DNA of 64,000 nucleotides from Nonomuraea guangzhouensis (GCF_019396345.1 NZ_JAHKRM010000015.1:264655-328654); one strand, 5' to 3'; numbered from the stretch's first letter, positions 26,672-35,080 are shown. Translations and numbers: made by a program. The notes: generated from the sequence alone by a model not told the origin.

Positions 26672-28753
26672 ATGCCTTCGGTGACCTTCGACGCCGCCAG
26701 TCGTACGTACCTGCTGCGTACCTCCACCACCAGCTACGTCTTCGGCCTCGACGCCGAGGATACGCCCGTCCACCTGCACTGGGGGCCCGTTCTGACCGAG
26801 GGGCAGGCCGCGTCGCTGCCCCGGCCGGCGGCGCCCCTCGCGAGCAGTTTCGACGGCGCGGGACCGGCCGAGGAGCTCGGCACCGAGGCGGGCGCCCGCT
26901 TCGGCACTCCGTCGTTGCAGATCGCCTTCCCCGACGGTGCCCGGGGCGTCGACTGGCGCCATCTCGGTCACACGATCGACGGGGGGCACCTGACGGTCCG
27001 CTTCCGGGACGCCGTCCAGCCGTTCGAGGTGGACCTGCACTACCGGGTGCGCGGCGACGTCCTGGAGCGGTGGGTCGGGCTGCGGTCCGAGGTGCCCGTG
27101 ACGATCCTGCGGTGCGACTCCGCCGCGTGGAGCGTTCCGTCGCTGTCCGGTTACCGGCTCAGCCACGTCACCGGCGGGTGGAGCGCCGAGCATCAGCTGC
27201 GCCGTACCGGCCTCACCGTGGGCGAGACGACGCTGACCAGCCGGCGCGGGGTGACCAGCCACCACGCCAACCCCTGGCTCGCCGTGGACGGCGGCGACGC
27301 CGGCGAGCGGCACGGCGAGGTGTGGAGCTGCGCGCTCGCCTGGAGCGGCAGCTGGCGCGTCACGGTCACCCGCACGCCCTCGGGGAGCGCGGGGTGGACG
27401 GGCGGGTTCGGCCACGAGGGCCTCACCTGGCGGCTGGAGCCGGGGGAGGAGTGGGTCACGCCGGCGTTCGCCGGCGTGTACGCCCCCGACGGGTTCGGCG
27501 GGGCCAGCCGCCGCTGGCACGACCACGTCACCCAGAACGTGCTGCCCGAGCCGGACGAGCTGCGCCCGGTGGTCTACAACGCCTGGGAGGCCGTCGGGTT
27601 CGACGTGGCCGAGTCGAACCAGAAGGAGCTCGCCGCGCTCGCCGCCCGCGCCGGTGTGGAGCTGTTCGTCATGGACGACGCCTGGTTCGGCGGGCGCACC
27701 GGCGACAGCGCCGGACTCGGCGACTGGTGGCCGAACCCGGACCGCTTCCCCAACGGCCTGGCTCCGCTCATCGACGAGGTGCACGGCCTGGGCATGCGGT
27801 TCGGCCTGTGGGTCGAACCCGAGATGGTCAACCCCGACAGCGACCTCTACCGCGCGCACCCCGACTGGGTGCTGCACATGCCCGGCCGCCCGCGCACGCT
27901 GCTGCGTAACCAGCTCGTCCTCAACTTCGCCCGGCCCGACGTCGCGGACTGGGCGCACAAGTGGCTTCACCGGCTGGTCGGCGAGCACGGCGTCGACTTC
28001 CTGAAGTGGGACTTCAACCGGGCCTTCACCGAGGCGGGCCGGCCGGGCGCCGCCGACCAGGACCGGCTCTGGATCGACCACGTCAGAGCCGTCTACTCGA
28101 TCATGGACCGGCTCCGCGCCGACCATCCGCACCTGCGCATCGAGGCGTGCGCGGGTGGCGGCGGCCGTACCGACCTGGGCATCCTCGCCCGTACGGACCA
28201 GGTGTGGACCTCCGACAACACCGACGCCCACGACCGCATCGCCATCCAGCACGGCTTCAGCCAGATCTACCCGGCCCGCGTGATGGCCGCCTGGGTCACC
28301 GACAGCCCGAACCCCCTCACCCGCCGGGTCACCCCGCTGAGCTTCCGCTTCCACGTCGCGATGGCCGGCGCGCTCGGCCTCGGCGGCGACCTGCTGAAGT
28401 GGACCCCCGCCGAACTGGCCGAGGCCGCCGCGCTGGTCAGCCGTTACAAGGAGATCAGGCCCGTCGTCCAGCTCGGGCGACAGGACAGGCTCGAGTACGG
28501 CGTGCAGTACACCCACGGCGACCAGGTGGTCGTACTCGCCTGGCGCGGGCCCGTCGCCCACGGCACGCCGCTCGTGCCGCTCCGCCTGGCCGGGCTCGAC
28601 CCGCTCGGCCGCTACCGCGACGAGGACACTGGGGCGCTGCACCACGGGGCCCTGCTCATGTCGCCGGGCCTGCTGCCGGAGCTGCTGCCTGCGGGTGACT
28701 ACGCCAGCACGCTGATCCGCCTGCGCGCGCTCGGCCCTGGTTCAGCCGGTTGA
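26672..28753 (+). CDS. Alpha-galactosidase (GH36)
   Basis: 693 residues, the normal size for bacterial GH36. An N-terminal beta-supersandwich is followed by the barrel with VVYNAWEAVGFDV, LFVMDDAWFGGR and WWPNPDRFPNGL. Nucleophile Asp sits in FLKWDFNRAF and the acid/base Asp in VWTSDNTDAHDR. There is no signal peptide, so it acts on imported galactosides. It starts 62 nt from the divergent ROK gene with the putative operator between. The end at LRALGPGSAG lies just before an imperfect 19-nt direct repeat and the IS200/IS605 element. Confidence 0.92.
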   Translation: MPSVTFDAASRTYLLRTSTTSYVFGLDAEDTPVHLHWGPVLTEGQAASLPRPAAPLASSFDGAGPAEELGTEAGARFGTPSLQIAFPDGARGVDWRHLGHTIDGGHLTVRFRDAVQPFEVDLHYRVRGDVLERWVGLRSEVPVTILRCDSAAWSVPSLSGYRLSHVTGGWSAEHQLRRTGLTVGETTLTSRRGVTSHHANPWLAVDGGDAGERHGEVWSCALAWSGSWRVTVTRTPSGSAGWTGGFGHEGLTWRLEPGEEWVTPAFAGVYAPDGFGGASRRWHDHVTQNVLPEPDELRPVVYNAWEAVGFDVAESNQKELAALAARAGVELFVMDDAWFGGRTGDSAGLGDWWPNPDRFPNGLAPLIDEVHGLGMRFGLWVEPEMVNPDSDLYRAHPDWVLHMPGRPRTLLRNQLVLNFARPDVADWAHKWLHRLVGEHGVDFLKWDFNRAFTEAGRPGAADQDRLWIDHVRAVYSIMDRLRADHPHLRIEACAGGGGRTDLGILARTDQVWTSDNTDAHDRIAIQHGFSQIYPARVMAAWVTDSPNPLTRRVTPLSFRFHVAMAGALGLGGDLLKWTPAELAEAAALVSRYKEIRPVVQLGRQDRLEYGVQYTHGDQVVVLAWRGPVAHGTPLVPLRLAGLDPLGRYRDEDTGALHHGALLMSPGLLPELLPAGDYASTLIRLRALGPGSAG

Positions 28754-28893
28754 CCCGCCCGCGAGCGCTCGGCCCCGGTTCAGCGTGATCTGGCGTAGAA
28801 CCCTGGGTGTTTGTTTACGCCCGGGAGGAAACGGCAGCGCGGGAGGGCCTCCAGGCCCGAGTGGTGCCGTGACGGTTGGTCCAGGTGGGCTGC

Positions 28894-29322
28894 TCAGCCT
28901 GGCCGTTTCTGGTTCTCGATGTACTCCTTGATGATCGTGAGTGGTGCGCCGCCGCAGGACGCGGCGAGGTAAGACGGAGACCAGAAGCGCCCGCCCCACA
29001 GATACCTGCCGATGTGGGCCGGGTACTCCTTGCGCAGGAGCCGGGCCGAGACGCCTTTGAGTGAGTTGACCAAGACCGACAGGGCGACTTTTGGTGGGTA
29101 GCGAACCAGCAGGTGCACATGATCGGAATCTCCGTTGAACTCCACCAGTTCGGCGCCGAAGCTGTCGCAGACCTCGATCATGATGTCCGCGCAGCGGGCG
29201 AGGATCTCGTCGGTGAACACGCCGCGCCGGTCCTTCGGCATGAAGACCAAATGCGCATGAAGGCTATATGTGACACTACGTCCCCGCCTGACATCGGGAT
29301 TCGGTTCCCATCGCGGTGACAT
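28894..29322 (-). CDS. tnpA: IS200/IS605 family Y1 transposase TnpA
   Basis: 142 residues. The HUH motif is HVHLLV (His-x-His) and the catalytic tyrosine is in IIKEYIENQ near the C-terminus. YSLHAHLVFMPKDRRGVF and LWGGRFWSPSYL are conserved blocks. The enzyme transposes single-stranded DNA through a 5'-phosphotyrosine link. ATG 29320-29322 is chosen because the open frame upstream runs over the tnpB start on the other strand. It is divergent from tnpB with about 25 nt between the starts. No truncation was seen. Confidence 0.88.
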   Translation of the reverse strand: MSPRWEPNPDVRRGRSVTYSLHAHLVFMPKDRRGVFTDEILARCADIMIEVCDSFGAELVEFNGDSDHVHLLVRYPPKVALSVLVNSLKGVSARLLRKEYPAHIGRYLWGGRFWSPSYLAASCGGAPLTIIKEYIENQKRPG

Positions 29323-29347
29323 GGACCGAATGATAGTGTGTTCGATT

Positions 29348-30502
29348 GTGAAACTGGTGGTGCAGGTGAAACTCCTGCCGACACCTGAGCAGGCGGCGGC
29401 GCTGGAAGCGACCCTGCACGCCGTCAACACGGCCGCCGACCTGGTCTCCGCGGTTGCCTTCGACCAGCGGTGCTTTCGCAACTACGACCTGCGCCAACAC
29501 ACCTACGACCGGATCAAGGCCGAGTGCGGGCTGGCCGCGCAGGCCGCCCAGCATGTGATCAAAAAAGTCGCCGATGCCTACCGCACCCTCCACGCCAACC
29601 TCAGAGCCGGAAATCTAGGCGCGCCGGGAACCCAGCGCAGGACCAAGGCCGGGAGCAGGCCGATCACCTTCCGGCCGGACGCGGCCCAGCCCTACGACGA
29701 TCGGTGCCTGTCCTGGCAGATGCAGGCGCGAACGGTGTCGCTCTGGACCACCCGCGGCCGGTTGAAGAATGTCGCGTTCACCGGCTCGACCGAGCAGCTC
29801 ACCACCTTGGCCGCCTGCCGCAAGGGCGAATCGGATCTGGTCCACCGAGACGGCGGCTGGTACCTGTATGCGACCTGCGAGATCCCCGACGTGCCGCTGA
29901 CCGCACCGCAAGGCTTCCTCGGCGTCGATCTGGGCATCGCCAACATCGCCACCACCGCGACCACCAGCGGCGACGGCACCCGGCACAGCGGCAAGGCCCT
30001 GAACGCGGTCCGCCACCGCAACCGCGAACTGCGCCGCCGGTTGCAGGCCAAACGGACCAAGAGCGCCAAACGACTGCTCAAACGCCGCCGTCGCAAGGAA
30101 GCGCGGTTCGCGGCCGACACCAACCACACCATCGCCAAGCAGATCGTGACCGAGGCAGAACGCACCGGCCAAGGAATCGCTCTGGAAGACCTCCAGGGCA
30201 TCCGCGACCGGGTACGGCTCCGCAAGCCCCAGCGGGTCACCCTGCACTCATGGAGCTTCCACCAACTCGGCAGCTTCATCGCCTACAAGGCCCGACGGGC
30301 CGGGATCGCCGTTGTCCACGTCGATCCGGCCCATACCAGCCAGCAATGCTCGGCCTGCGGGCACACCGAACGGGCCAACCGGCCCGACCAGGAAACCTTC
30401 CGCTGTACCTCGTGCGGCTTCGCTGAGCACGCCGACGTCAACGCAGCCCGCAACATCGCCGCGCGTGGTGTGGCGGGCTGGGCAGTGAGTCACGCTGCCT
30501 GA
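29348..30502 (+). CDS. tnpB: RNA-guided endonuclease TnpB
   Basis: 384 residues from GTG 29348; ATG 29330 and GTG 29336 are alternative starts, and no ribosome site is evident. RuvC catalytic residues are all present: Asp194 in GVDLGIANIAT, Glu280 in ALEDLQGIR and Asp363 in HADVNAARNIA. A zinc ribbon with C-x2-C pairs (CSACG and CTSCG) lies between the last two. TnpB proteins are guided by an omega RNA made from the 3' end of their gene and the element's right end, and cut donor sites to help IS retention. Everything needed appears intact. Confidence 0.9.
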   Translation: MKLVVQVKLLPTPEQAAALEATLHAVNTAADLVSAVAFDQRCFRNYDLRQHTYDRIKAECGLAAQAAQHVIKKVADAYRTLHANLRAGNLGAPGTQRRTKAGSRPITFRPDAAQPYDDRCLSWQMQARTVSLWTTRGRLKNVAFTGSTEQLTTLAACRKGESDLVHRDGGWYLYATCEIPDVPLTAPQGFLGVDLGIANIATTATTSGDGTRHSGKALNAVRHRNRELRRRLQAKRTKSAKRLLKRRRRKEARFAADTNHTIAKQIVTEAERTGQGIALEDLQGIRDRVRLRKPQRVTLHSWSFHQLGSFIAYKARRAGIAVVHVDPAHTSQQCSACGHTERANRPDQETFRCTSCGFAEHADVNAARNIAARGVAGWAVSHAA

Positions 30503-30574
30503 CGCGGACCGGACCGTCGAAGCCATCGACGGCGAGGAGCTGCAAGCTCGGTCGTTTACGGCCGAGAAGCTGAC
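30503..30574 (+). ncRNA. Probable omega RNA 3' scaffold at the IS right end
   Basis: The 72 nt after the tnpB stop end with the hairpin at 30547-30566 and AAGCTGAC. In characterised IS200/IS605 systems this segment, together with the tnpB 3' end, forms the guide RNA scaffold, and the first 16-20 nt outside the element act as guide. Here the guide would begin at about 30575, inside the tetR coding region. The 5' end of the RNA cannot be placed. Confidence 0.5.
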
Positions 30575-31176
30575 CCGATCGATGACAGGCCACGCAGGGT
30601 GAGCCGGGCGGCGCGCTCGGCCGCCTCCGTCGCCTGTTCCAGCGACCCGCCATGGTTGATGCTGGAGATGACCGCGAGCTTGGTGGCGCCGATCAGCGCG
30701 CCTATGACCGCCGCCGCGTCCACGTGGTCGAGCTCGTCGGGGAAGGCGTCCTCCAGCGCCCGCGCCAGCCGGAGCTGGCTGTTGAACAGCAGGTGCAGCG
30801 CCCGCGCCTGCAACGAGGGGACGTTCATCAGAAGCCGCATCCGCAGGGGCACCTCCTCGACGGAGATGCTGTCGTCAACGGTGGCCAGGTGCAGGCTCGC
30901 CCGTACGAGCCGCAGCAGCAGGTCCGCCAGGTGCTCGCCGGGCATCCTGGACGAGATCAGCTCCATGGCCATGGCCATGCGCGACTCGCCGTCGTAGAAC
31001 AGCACGTCCTCCTTGCTGGCGAAGTAGCTGAAGAACGTCCGCGTCGACACCTCGGCCTCGGCCGCGATCTCGGCCAGCGTGGTCTCCTCGAAGCCCTGCT
31101 CGTCGAACAGCCGGAGCGCGGCCTCGATCAGCGCCCGGCGCGTGCGCTGTTTCTTACGCTCCCGCAGTCCCACCAT
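30556..31176 (-). CDS. TetR family regulator with IS-derived C-terminal end
   Basis: About 206 residues. The N-terminal helix-turn-helix is typical (RRALIEAALRLFDEQGFEETTLAEIAAEAEVS to FFSYFASKEDVLF). The C-terminal ligand domain ends with AARLTLRGLSSIGSASRP, where the last residues and stop codon lie inside the right end of the IS element. The native tail has therefore been replaced. ATG 31174-31176 (MVGLRERKKQ) is the best start; one at 31212 would enter the P450 promoter. It is divergent from the P450-ferredoxin operon and probably represses it. Confidence 0.82.
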   Translation of the reverse strand: MVGLRERKKQRTRRALIEAALRLFDEQGFEETTLAEIAAEAEVSTRTFFSYFASKEDVLFYDGESRMAMAMELISSRMPGEHLADLLLRLVRASLHLATVDDSISVEEVPLRMRLLMNVPSLQARALHLLFNSQLRLARALEDAFPDELDHVDAAAVIGALIGATKLAVISSINHGGSLEQATEAAERAARLTLRGLSSIGSASRP

Positions 31177-31277
31177 GTCGCGAACTTTACCGCCAATTTC
31201 CGTTTGTTGCACCCATTGAAATTTTGCAACGGATGAGGTTTTCTGAAGACGTTGACGACGAGAAAGGGAACCGCAGC

Positions 31278-32468
31278 ATGTCTGATCTGACCCTCACCAC
31301 CGCCCGGCAACGCCCCTTCGACCCGCCCGACGAAATCGCCGAGCTACGGCCAAAAGCGGCGATGCACCGCATGACCTACGCCGACGGGCACCTCGGCTGG
31401 CTCGTGACCGGCCACTCCGCCGCGCGCGCGGTGCTCGCCGACGCGCGCTTCAGCAACCGCCCCGAGCGCATGCACCCGCCGATCCCGGCCCGGATGCAGC
31501 TCGCCCAGGAGGGGGGCTTCCGCGTTCCGCCCGGGTTCTTCCTGCGGATGGACGCGCCCGAGCACACCCGCTACCGCAAGCTCCTCACCGGCCAGTTCAC
31601 CGTGCGCCGGATGAAGGGGCTGGAGCCGAGGATCGCCGAGATCACCGAGGCCTGCCTCGACGCCATGGAGTCCGCGGGCAAGCCGGTGGACCTGGTGCAG
31701 GAGTTCGCGCTGCCCATCCCGTCGCTGGTGATCTGCGAGCTGCTCGGCGTGCCGTACGAGGATCGGGCGCAGTTCCAGGAAGACACCAAGGTGCTCGTCA
31801 ACCTGGAGGTCAAGGCCGAGGACGCCATCGGCGCGATGACCCGGATCTCCGCGTACCTCTACGGGCTGATCCAGCGCAAGCGCGCAAAGCCGACGGACGA
31901 CCTGCTCAGCGGCCTCGTCGAGAGCGGCGAGCTGAACGACGAGGAGCTCACCGGCGTCGCGTTCCTGTTGCTGGTGGCCGGACACGAGACCACCGCCAAC
32001 ATGCTCGGCCTCGGCACGTACGCGCTGCTCACCAACCCCGCCCAGCTCGCCGTCATGCGCGACGACCCGTCCGCGGTCGAGAACGGCGTCGAGGAACTGC
32101 TCCGCTACCTCACGATCATCCACCTCGGACCGGTCAGGAGCGCACTGACCGACGTCGAGATCGAGGGCCAGCTCATCAAGGCCGGCGAATCTGTCACGCT
32201 CCACCTGCCGGTGATCAACCGCGACCCGTCCCGCTTCCCGGGCGGCGAACACCTCGACCTCACCAGGCCGGCCACCGGCCACCTGACGTTCGGCCACGGC
32301 ATCCACCAGTGCCTCGGCCAGCAACTGGCCCGGGCCGAGATGCGCATCGGCTACCCCGCGCTCCTGCGGCGCTTCCCCGGCCTACGCTTGGCTGTATCAC
32401 CGGAGGAGGTGCCGATGCGCTCGGACATGAGCATCTATGGAGTGCACCGCCTCCCTGTCACCTGGTAG
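31278..32468 (+). CDS. Cytochrome P450 (CYP107/105-like)
   Basis: 396 residues, soluble bacterial class I P450. The I-helix oxygen-binding motif is AGHETT in LLLVAGHETTANM, the ExxR motif is in ENGVEELLRYL, and the haem-binding loop is FGHGIHQCLG with Cys345 as thiolate ligand. ATG 31278 is used because it gives the normal family length; an in-frame ATG at 31224 lies within the divergent promoter region. A [3Fe-4S] ferredoxin gene follows at once, supplying electrons. The substrate is unknown. The TetR gene alongside suggests induction by a small molecule. Confidence 0.92.
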   Translation: MSDLTLTTARQRPFDPPDEIAELRPKAAMHRMTYADGHLGWLVTGHSAARAVLADARFSNRPERMHPPIPARMQLAQEGGFRVPPGFFLRMDAPEHTRYRKLLTGQFTVRRMKGLEPRIAEITEACLDAMESAGKPVDLVQEFALPIPSLVICELLGVPYEDRAQFQEDTKVLVNLEVKAEDAIGAMTRISAYLYGLIQRKRAKPTDDLLSGLVESGELNDEELTGVAFLLLVAGHETTANMLGLGTYALLTNPAQLAVMRDDPSAVENGVEELLRYLTIIHLGPVRSALTDVEIEGQLIKAGESVTLHLPVINRDPSRFPGGEHLDLTRPATGHLTFGHGIHQCLGQQLARAEMRIGYPALLRRFPGLRLAVSPEEVPMRSDMSIYGVHRLPVTW

Positions 32469-32472
32469 GTCA

Positions 32473-32667
32473 ATGATGGAGATCAAGGCAGACACGACGG
32501 TGTGCATCGGTGCGGGCATGTGCGCGCTGACGGTGCCGGCGATATTCGACCAGAGCGAGGACGAGGGGACGGTGGTGGTCCTTGACTCCACCCCACCGGC
32601 CGAGCTGGAGGACGCCGTCCGCCGCGCCGTGACACTGTGCCCGTCCGGGGCCATTTCGGTGGTCTGA
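32473..32667 (+). CDS. [3Fe-4S] ferredoxin for the P450
   Basis: 64 residues. Three cluster cysteines are seen: Cys11 and Cys17 in CIGAGMC and Cys56 in LCPSGAI. The usual second-position Cys is replaced (CIGAGMC rather than CxxCxxC), which is the pattern of [3Fe-4S] ferredoxins paired with actinobacterial P450s. It begins 4 nt after the P450 stop and is certainly cotranscribed. Two adjacent ATG codons (32473 and 32476) are both possible starts. Confidence 0.92.
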   Translation: MMEIKADTTVCIGAGMCALTVPAIFDQSEDEGTVVVLDSTPPAELEDAVRRAVTLCPSGAISVV

Positions 32668-33690
32668 GACACCATTCAGCACGGTTTTCACGTTTTTTCA
32701 CGATTTGCCGGTTATTACCGCGCCGACGGCGGGTTCTCTCTTTTGTCGTACGTTCTGACTGGACCGCATTGTCTTACGGTCTGGCCAGGCCGGGGCACAC
32801 CGCCGTCGACGCGGCTCCCTGCGCCTCACACCACACTCCACGGCCTCTCACGCCACGGCCACACCCTTCTGGGGCCCTCGCGCTATGGCTCCGTCGGCTC
32901 ATGGCTCCAGAGCCTCACGCCCTCGTCCCTTGCGGCCCCTCGGCCCTGTGCTCCGAGTTCGCCTCCTCTCCGGCCCCATGCCGTCCGCCCCTGCGGCCCC
33001 CTCGGTCGCGTGCCCTGAGTTCATCTGCTCCACGGCCCTCGACCCCTCAGCCCTTGCAGCCCCCTCAGCTACGCGCCCTGAGTTTGTCTGCCCCACAGCC
33101 CTCAGCCCTGCGCTGAGCGGCCACGTTCCATGGGCGCTCAGGTCGGCCGTCGCAGTGTCAGCGGTCACCACGGCCCTCCATGCCGATCGCTCGTGGGCAG
33201 CGGCAATCTGGCCACGGCCCGTGCCGCAAGCGCGCGACCCCGCCACGTCCCTCGCGGGACCTGGCGCCCCCGACCGCTCGCTCTACCACTGCTCGCCTGC
33301 ATGCTTCACGAAGCCAACCCCCGACCTGCGGCGCGACCCCTGCTTGACGCGGCCCCTCGGGGCGTGGGCCCTCTCAGGGCGGCTTCCCTCCGGGGCGGTC
33401 TTCTCCCGGATGGTCCTCTCCGGAGCAGTCCCCCCTCCGGGTTGGTCTCCCCTCCCGGGCGGTCTCCCCTCCGGGGCGTCCCCCTTAGGCGGCCCCCCAA
33501 GGCGGTTCCCCCGGGGCGCTCCCCCAGGCGGTCCCCCCACGCGGTCCCCACCGGGGGCGTTCCCCCCAACGCGGTCCCCGCCCGGGGCGCTCCCCAGGCG
33601 GTTCCCTCCCCAGGCGGTCTCCTCAAGGTGGTCCCCCAAGCAGGAGGCCTCTCCCAGGGTGGATCCGCACGTCGAAGGGCATGTGCTTTT
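32668..33690. repeat. Gene-poor, pyrimidine-rich degenerate repeat region
   Basis: No convincing gene was found in about 1 kb after the ferredoxin. From about 32940 to 33115 a unit of roughly 63 nt built around GCGYGCCCTGAGTT is repeated two to three times. From about 33360 to 33660 the plus strand is C-rich, with many imperfect copies of motifs such as CCCCCAGGCGGT. Long open frames here on both strands are low-complexity products of the repeats. The function is unknown. Confidence 0.6.
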
Positions 33691-33706
33691 TCACCCTCCA
33701 TGTTGA

Positions 33707-33762
33707 TCGAATCTGTGTTCGTAGAACAGGTTGACACCGAGCGTGATCGAAATTATGTTCGA
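33707..33762 (+). promoter_or_regulatory. LexA/SOS-type promoter with tandem boxes
   Basis: Two boxes close to the actinobacterial LexA site TCGAAC-N4-GTTCGA: TCGAATCTGTGTTCGT at 33707-33722 and TCGAAATTATGTTCGA at 33747-33762 (10/12 and 11/12 matches), 40 bp apart. A -35 element TTGACA (33731-33736), a 17-bp spacer and a -10 TATGTT (33754-33759) lie between and inside them, so the second box covers the -10. Transcription would run rightwards to the HEPN gene about 260 nt away. Confidence 0.65.
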
Positions 33763-34025
33763 CCTAGTGACGTGAGGCTCGCGGCTCACGTCGTAGGACC
33801 TGGTCGCGGGCCGTTCGCTTCCCCCAAGCGAGACCCGCGATCAGGCTCCAGGGCGAAGGGCGTGTCCTCGTCGTCGGCGGAGACGAGTGGGCGCGTCCTG
33901 GCCGGACGGGGTGAGGGGAAGCTCCTCGTCCGGCCAGCCCGGCGGAATTGTCGGTGGTGTCTGCGAACGTTGACTCCACCGGCGGAGACGCCGGGAGCCG
34001 CCATGACTCCAAGGAGGCGCGCAAG

Positions 34026-34472
34026 ATGGCACAACGGCTCGGCGATACGCAGGGGCCCCGGCTGTCGCCCGCGGTGCGGGCACACCTGACGGATTCACGT
34101 TCCTGCCTGGCGGAGGCGGCGACCGCTCGCACCCCGGCATCCCGATATGTGGCAGCACATCTGGCAGCTCTGCGAGCGGCGGCGGCGATCCTGGCCGCCC
34201 GTCCCCGCCCCATGGAAGGCCGCAGGCGCCGCCTGCGCAGCGCCTGGGAGCTGCTCCCAGAGGCGGAGCCCAGGCTCGCGGAGTGGGCCGCCTACTTCTC
34301 GGTGAGCGCCGCCAAGCGCGCCGCCGCCGAGGCCGGCATGGTCCGCGGCGTCAGCGCGGCCGACGCGGACGAGCTCCTGGCCGAGGCGGACACCTTCGTC
34401 GCCGTGGTGCAGGACATCCTGGGCGTCCCCGCTCAAGCCCAGCTCCCGGTCGAGGTCCCCCTGGCCGGCTGA
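34026..34472 (+). CDS. SAV_6107-like HEPN domain protein, probably SOS-controlled
   Basis: 148 residues, mostly alpha-helical and Ala/Arg-rich. It matches my recollection of the SAV_6107 HEPN family (AAHLAALRAAAAILAARPRP, LRSAWELLPEAEPRLAEWA, FSVSAAKRAAAEAG). An R-x4-H motif, Arg40 to His45 in RYVAAH, is the arrangement seen in HEPN ribonucleases. Start ATG 34026 follows the strong ribosome site AAGGAGG; an earlier in-frame ATG (33948) has none. A strong LexA-type promoter lies upstream. Role unknown: possible RNase or nucleic-acid-binding protein of the DNA-damage response. The domain call is from memory. Confidence 0.7.
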   Translation: MAQRLGDTQGPRLSPAVRAHLTDSRSCLAEAATARTPASRYVAAHLAALRAAAAILAARPRPMEGRRRRLRSAWELLPEAEPRLAEWAAYFSVSAAKRAAAEAGMVRGVSAADADELLAEADTFVAVVQDILGVPAQAQLPVEVPLAG

Positions 34473-35080
34473 CCACACCGCTCGCGCCGCCGGCACCGGC
34501 GGCGAGTGGGCAGCCGGACGTCTCCAACACGAGCGAACACGCCGACGCAGGCGAGGGACCCCCGAACACCCCGACCAAGTACGACCACGCCAAACCGGCA
34601 AACGCGGAGCGAGTCGTTCCGACCGTTCGCGAACACGCCGACGGCAGACCGGTAGGAGGCAAGCGGGACATTCCAAGCGCGCACGATCACACCGATGCTC
34701 GCGAGGCCCAATGCTCCGAACATGCATGCCCACGCCAAGCCGGCAAAGACGCCAAGCATGACGCCTCAAGCGAACGCGCCGACACGGGTGGGGCCGATTC
34801 TGAACGTGGGTGACCCGCCAAAGCCAGGCACCGGGGCTGGGCCCCTCAATCCGCATGCGATCGACGTACGTGCGTGCCCCTTTGGCGCGGGGGACGCTGG
34901 ATACGGCCACACGGCGACGAAGGCGAGCCCGTGTGACTCGCCTTCGTCGCCGCGCTGAGCTGCTCGTCCTGCGCGTCCCGATCCCCGACCTACGTGTCCA
35001 GACTCGCGCGCGTGCGAATCCCAACGTGACCGACACGCGATGTCCCGACAGGTTCGCGATGGCGCGACAGGGCGTCGTTC
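34473..35080. other. Intergenic stretch without a supported gene
   Basis: About 600 bp with several short overlapping frames but no ribosome site, domain or codon pattern that persuades. Degenerate GAACACGCCGAC-like words recur at 34530-34640, so part may be repeat-derived. The only firm structure is a perfect hairpin at 34912-34952. Confidence 0.5.
34912..34952. terminator. Perfect 16-bp hairpin, likely bidirectional terminator
   Basis: CGGCGACGAAGGCGAG at 34912-34927 is exactly complementary to 34937-34952 across a 9-nt loop. No poly-U tract follows on either strand. It stands between the HEPN gene and the convergent small SOS-type gene and could end both transcripts. Confidence 0.6.

Larger units (their letters stand above)
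28790..30574. mobile_element. IS200/IS605 family insertion sequence with divergent tnpA and tnpB
   Basis: The element contains a Y1 transposase gene on the minus strand and a tnpB gene on the plus strand. It has no inverted terminal repeats but has subterminal hairpins. The left hairpin is at 28802-28825 (8-bp stem, loop TTTGTTTA). The right hairpin is at 30547-30566 (CTCGG/CCGAG core), followed by AAGCTGAC ending at about 30574. The right end has fused to the 3' end of the tetR gene. The left border is approximate. Both genes look intact, so the copy may be active or recently active. Confidence 0.75.

Noticed and set aside
33130..34089. Long open frame across the repeat region as a secreted Pro-rich protein
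   Set aside because: Its composition follows the DNA repeats, it spans the LexA-type promoter, and no ribosome site or conserved segment supports it.
34433..34759. Small minus-strand frame with a hydrophobic N-terminus
   Set aside because: The start resembles a membrane segment, but the rest is Arg-rich, there is no ribosome site, and it runs into the HEPN gene 3' end.
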